Origin: Isoetes taiwanensis
Lineage: Eukaryota; Streptophyta; Lycopodiopsida; Isoetales; Isoetaceae
Reading direction: 5' to 3'
NCBI GenBank assembly: GCA_021234155.1
Contig: JAJEKV010000052.1
Location: forward strand, 5,191,606 to 5,255,605
Length of the DNA stretch: 64,000 bases
In this document: positions 60,021-64,000 of the stretch, piece after piece
Numbering within the stretch: position 1 is the first letter of the stretch
How the letters are laid out: each line of letters begins with the position of its first letter
Position numbers and translations under genes: made by a program
The notes under the pieces: model-generated
Databases searched by the model: none
Told to the model about the DNA's origin: nothing
The model's input: the letters and a program-made list of their open reading frames with translations, nothing else

Positions 60021-60234
60021 GAAAACAAGACGAAGGCTATATTCCAGAATAGGATTTACTAATCATGTGCCCTAAAGGCTAGCAAAAGACAAAAAAAACA
60101 CAAATATTGTCTTTCTAACACAATTTTTTATGCCTTTATTGGACAAAAATATGGTATGTTCAACCTAAAAAGTGGTCTGTCACAGCTAAAAAGTGGTGTT
60201 CAAATGCAAAAAAACTAGTGTTTTCAAGACGATA

Positions 60235-60500
60235 AGCAAAGTGTATTCCGGAATACACATTGCTCTTCGACCGAATACATTGCTTTTCGAAGGGCAAAGT
60301 GTATTCCTGGATACACTTTTAAAGTGTATTCAGAATACATTTTTTTTTTCTTCCTTCGACGAGTTAATATTCATTCCTAATACACTTTTGCTCTTCTCAG
60401 AAGGGTAAAAATTCGAATACACATTGCACTTTCGTAGTGAGCAAAGTGTATTCCGAATACACTTTGCGCCGTCAAGCTCAAAGTGTATAATACACTTTGG
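60235..60500. repeat. Palindrome cluster B (same family)
   Basis: The same palindrome recurs: perfect core at 60241-60258, flanked by AGCAAA/ATTGCT so that 30 bases are nearly self-complementary. Variants follow at about 60297-60320, 60324-60340, 60445-60462 and 60478-60500. Looser GTATTCCGAATA words occur at 57.14-57.17 and 60.64-60.82 kb. Confidence 0.85.
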
Positions 60501-60902
60501 GCTTACAAAAGCAAAACATTAAACACGAAAGACGTGCCACTATGTACTTTAATTGCTTACCCGTCCATTATTTTCGCTATGTGAATCTAAAGACAAAGAA
60601 ATCAATATAGATCGGGAAGGCCGGCGACTAAATCTGGAAGCGGAATACGCGAATCGAGGCTTGAATTTTCCTTTTTAAAGGTAGGCCACTTGTCGGTTGC
60701 ATTTTTCTATGTGATGCGGAATACGCCTTGTTCAAACACTCACGCCAAGTGTATACGGAAATAGCATCTCGCGGCACACAAAGCTGCACACAAATTAGTA
60801 TTCCGAATAGCATTTGTATTCTCGAGTATCTTTAGTCCAAATGACTTGTGAGCTAGTAACAAGTCCACAATTTTTGCGCTTGTTCAACATGGTTAACCGC
60901 CA

Positions 60903-61560
60903 GTGAACAAACTTCCACCACCATTTGTTTGCCCAAGTACCTCTACTTCAGGATGGAACACAAGACGGAGATGCTTCTTCAACACCTACCTCGACAAGGT
61001 CTTTGTTGCTTCTCAAGACACTCCTCGAAGTCCAAGAACTAGTAGATCGCCACCACCTTTCCAGCCCTCTCCAAGTCCAAGAGGAAACCGTTGCCACCAC
61101 ATTTCCAACCCTCACCGCCGTAGTAATCTTTCCACCACCATTTGTACCATCCCCCACACTACAAAAATCTCATTCGTAGAATATTTCAAACAGACTACCT
61201 CCGCTTGTAGTTTCTCCATCTTCACTTACACAAACAAGGAATACAAAGACGCGTTAAGACCGTGAGATTCACCACGCCTTCTCCCACCACGATTTCACAA
61301 CAAATGAAGACGACATTGCAACATCTACTCCTCTTCACACACAACCGCAGGACACATGGATTTGCAGAATTTCACCGCTATAAGAGACATGTTTGATCGA
61401 ACTCCTTGTGAAGAAGCTACAACAACTTTATTTGGCACATCATATGGTGGCCCATCTCCTTCATTCAACACGCACCTCCGCCTTATCGGGTGGAACACGT
61501 GGTTTGTTCTCCCTCTACAAGCACCCACTAAGGGTAGAGGAGGTCACCCCCCGTGAGTAG
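60903..61560 (+). pseudogene. Pro/Ser/Thr-rich leader region before the DUF7869 gene
   Basis: Plus-strand frames (60903-61265, 60925-61179, 61356-61556) are low-complexity and rich in Pro, Ser and Thr (for example SSTPTSTRSLLLLKTLLEVQ). They are probably the disordered N-terminal part of the downstream protein, broken by frame changes. A plus-strand CDS start could not be fixed. Confidence 0.3.
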
Positions 61561-61593
61561 AACCTCTCTTTAGAAGATGAAGACACCAACGAA

Positions 61594-63960
61594 GTGCAAC
61601 GAGATTACACATTCTCTAGCCAATCAACCAAGAAATTCAAGGTGGATTTTAGTTTGAGAGCATGCTCCTCTGTAAGAAGAAGAAACCTTATGGACGAGCA
61701 CAAAATGAGAAGACTTTTAAGAAGTAAATGCTGCTCATTGGGTTGCATCAACAAATTTAACATGGCTAAATTACGAGCAATTAGAGACAACTACAGTTCA
61801 ATGACATTGGCTGACCAGAATGCCTATTTGGCCTATCATGTAAGACCAGACCGCAACACCTTCTTGCACTACATTAACCGTCAAGAAGTTTGCCAGAAAT
61901 GCTTTATGGTTGTCCACCGTTTAGGGTCCACCAGAATGTCTAGAATACACAAAAGACTGGACAAAAATCCAACAATTGATGATCATTGTGGACCAAGAAG
62001 AGTTGTAACCATGCATGCCCTTGCTGCTGTGTCATGGATGGAGAAATATTTTAGAGAAACATGTGAGAAGCTACCTAACAGTAACATGTATCATTTAACT
62101 GATAACATCACCAAAAAAGATGTTTTTAATGAGTACAAAGAGACTTGCACTCAGCTTCAGCACATCTCTTACTCACACTTCACCAGACTGTGGAAAAGTG
62201 AATTCGGTTTAGTGAAAATTCCCAGGAGACATAGAATGTCTGTTTGCTCAAGGTGTGCAGAATTAAAGAGTCAAAGAGAAACTGCAAAGACAGAGGTCGA
62301 AAGAAGTAAGCTCATGTTCTCCAATCAACAAGCAGCTGAGAGAAGAAAGCTTGCCAAACACAGAAAAAAAGCTCTTGAACATCCACTGCAATATATGTCT
62401 GTTGTGATTGATGGAATGGACCCAAAAAAAAACTACTCTACCGCATTTCTTAGATGTGCTAGAGGAATGTTTTGTTAAGGTCCACCTTGTAGGAGCTATG
62501 GTCTTCAAAGGAAGTCTAAAGTGCAAAGTATTCTTGACGTATCCAAACTTGCATGGTGACCCGAACCTCACAATTACAATTCTTAACAAGGTCCTGTGCG
62601 AGCAAGAGCAATTATCACCGTGCTTTACCCGCAACTTGACAATACTACAAGGGAGAACAAGAACCAAACACTCTTTTTATTGTGCCATGTTAGTGGAGCT
62701 AGGGATCTTTAGAAAAGTGAAGCCGGGTTTCTTACTTGTAGGCCACACTCATGATCAAATTGACCAAATGTTCAAAGAGATTTTCTGTATACTCGAGAAG
62801 GAAGAAGGCTTTCTCTCTTCCTACTTTAGTTCGAATTATTGAAGATTCTTACACTCCCACTCCAGTGATCGATCTCCTTAAGGAGACTGCTGATTTCAGA
62901 GAGTTTATTTTCTCTCAACGTTCAGACAGAGAACAAGCTGTGAACAAATTGAATGATCTCACCTTTCAACGTCACATCAAGTTCTACTTCAAGGATGGCC
63001 AGAGTTTCTTACTGTAGGGCAAGAAGTATACCACAACTAAGGACTGGAGTCCACCAGGGGATTACGCTTCCTTAAATATATTCCGGACACTTCCTTAAGT
63101 AGAGCGTCTTTGAGCAACTTCCTCTCAAAAAATCTAAGAGTCCAAGCGAGAAAAAAAAGTACCCCAGAGTCATCCTTAAAAGCCATTGAAAATGGAATTT
63201 CCTTAGGCTTTAAGTACTTCTTAGAAGAAGATCGGATGTGGTGGAGTAACTTCTTTCTCGAACAGAAAATTGTTGTGAAAAATATAGGTCTAAGACAGTT
63301 GCAAGAACCATTTCGGTGGCCTAACACCTTCCATCAACCCCAAAGACCAAGCAGGTCCAAGCAATGCTACGTTAGCACCGCGATAAGAAGACGAGGATCG
63401 AGTCATGTACCTCGGACCAAGACGCAGAATGAGCCTCAAGGTAATATCACGTAAATTACCAAGGGTATGCTAATTGCTCTTCCAACTGAGGAGGATGACA
63501 AAGGTCGACCTTTGGATAGCAAAGTGCTTGACACGGTCAAGGAGGAAGGCGTGAGTCACTAAACTCAAGATTCATTGGCTTGCAACACGCTTTCGGAAAA
63601 TGCTTTTGAAGGTAGATATGAGTTAGAAATGAGAAGCCAAGGAAAAGGAGAAAGTCCAAGAAGGTGGGTTGTAGGGATGAGCCATCCTTAATGACGTGAC
63701 TATATTATGCTATGATTTTAAATTGAAATCGACAATCGCCTCACGCCAGAGGACTATCAATTTGCTTAAAAAGCTTGTAATTACTGAAGAAGAGGATGAA
63801 GAAGGTGGTGGCAAATGCTTCACCATCTGTTGATAGTGACGAGGAAGATAACTCAAGCACTTCCTCTAGTGATAGTGAAAGAAGTGAAGGTGATGAGGAT
63901 GGCATAAATGAACATGATGACGTCCCGGATCCCTCTCTCATCCTCCTCACACTTTTGTAC
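61594..63960 (+). pseudogene. DUF7869-type protein, transposase-like, frameshifted
   Basis: An open frame from 61594 to 62478 (GTG at 61594; the true start is probably upstream) has Cys clusters at CCSLGC (about 61730), CQKC (about 61891) and CSRC (about 62246), then MSVVIDGMD (62399-62419). An A9 run at 62423-62431 shifts frame by one; the next frame carries LPHFLDVLEEC and GAMVFKGSL. Between 62620 and 62690 two compensating shifts hide an LDN...ENKN block (62635-62664), followed by LVGHTHDQIDQMF (about 62735-62773). A third shift leads to LVRIIEDSYTP and FYFKDGQSFLL (stop 63017). Later fragments (LEEDRMWWSNFF near 63.23 kb; acidic Ser-rich tail near 63.83 kb) continue to the window edge. 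DGMD, LDN and HTH-QID resemble a D-D-D/E RNase H-fold triad, so a DDE-transposase origin is plausible but inferred. Confidence 0.7.
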
Positions 63961-64000
63961 ATAACTCCAGTCTTAGAAAAAGATCAGAAATTTTGCATGT

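Noticed and set aside
57950-60500. CRISPR-like array
   Set aside because: The repeats are palindromic, irregularly spaced and variable, without unique spacers of constant length; the context is a plant genome.

Overview
This window looks like nuclear DNA of a land plant with a large, transposon-rich genome. The supporting content is a G-type (bulb-type) lectin receptor kinase, a PLS-class PPR pseudogene, a CACTA/EnSpm transposon, two kinds of Ty3/gypsy retrotransposon and a LINE fragment. A DUF7869-type locus, together with what looks like a transposon-borne DNA methyltransferase, points to a non-flowering lineage; a homosporous fern is my best guess. That is inference from family distribution, not proof. 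Nothing suggests bacterial or organellar DNA.

Layout. 1-17.4 kb is nearly gene-free: a LINE reverse-transcriptase scrap at the left edge, short tandem repeats, a 400-bp-scale tandem duplication at 10.1-11.5 kb, a (CATTC)n microsatellite, and a block rich in GGGTTTCC words at 14.5-15.1 kb. 17.7-20.5 kb holds the one well-preserved gene, a receptor kinase with an extracellular lectin domain, seven predicted transmembrane helices and a cytoplasmic kinase, broken by one small frameshift. 21.7-26.1 kb is decayed coding material followed by a plus-strand gypsy integrase and LTR. 26.4-28.9 kb (minus strand) has exon-like pieces and the PPR pseudogene.

32.26-43.19 kb is an old gypsy retrotransposon on the minus strand, with LTR-like direct repeats at both ends, gag zinc knuckle, RT and integrase in the expected order, and about 3.5 kb of GC-rich open sequence after the integrase. 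43,696-52,979 is an end-to-end CACTA transposon (12-bp perfect terminal inverted repeats, 3-bp TCA target duplication) carrying a decayed TNP2-type transposase on the plus strand, a 190-bp tandem array, and exon-like sequence on the minus strand.

53-64 kb holds a short orphan ORF, a coiled-coil exon, a minus-strand decayed locus with an N6/N4-type DNA methyltransferase motif set, two dense clusters of the palindrome GTGTATTCCGGAATACAC, and a plus-strand DUF7869 gene with frameshifts that runs to the right edge.

The lectin receptor kinase is the outstanding item. Plant lectin receptor kinases normally have one membrane span. Here seven hydrophobic segments, with positive charge in every second loop, separate lectin from kinase, giving a GPCR-like layout fused to a kinase. 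The remaining content is mobile-element sequence at different stages of decay. The decay is mostly small indels that shift frame rather than stops, and because the receptor kinase keeps about 750 open codons the decay is unlikely to be sequencing error. All domain calls were made by eye from translations; no database search was run.
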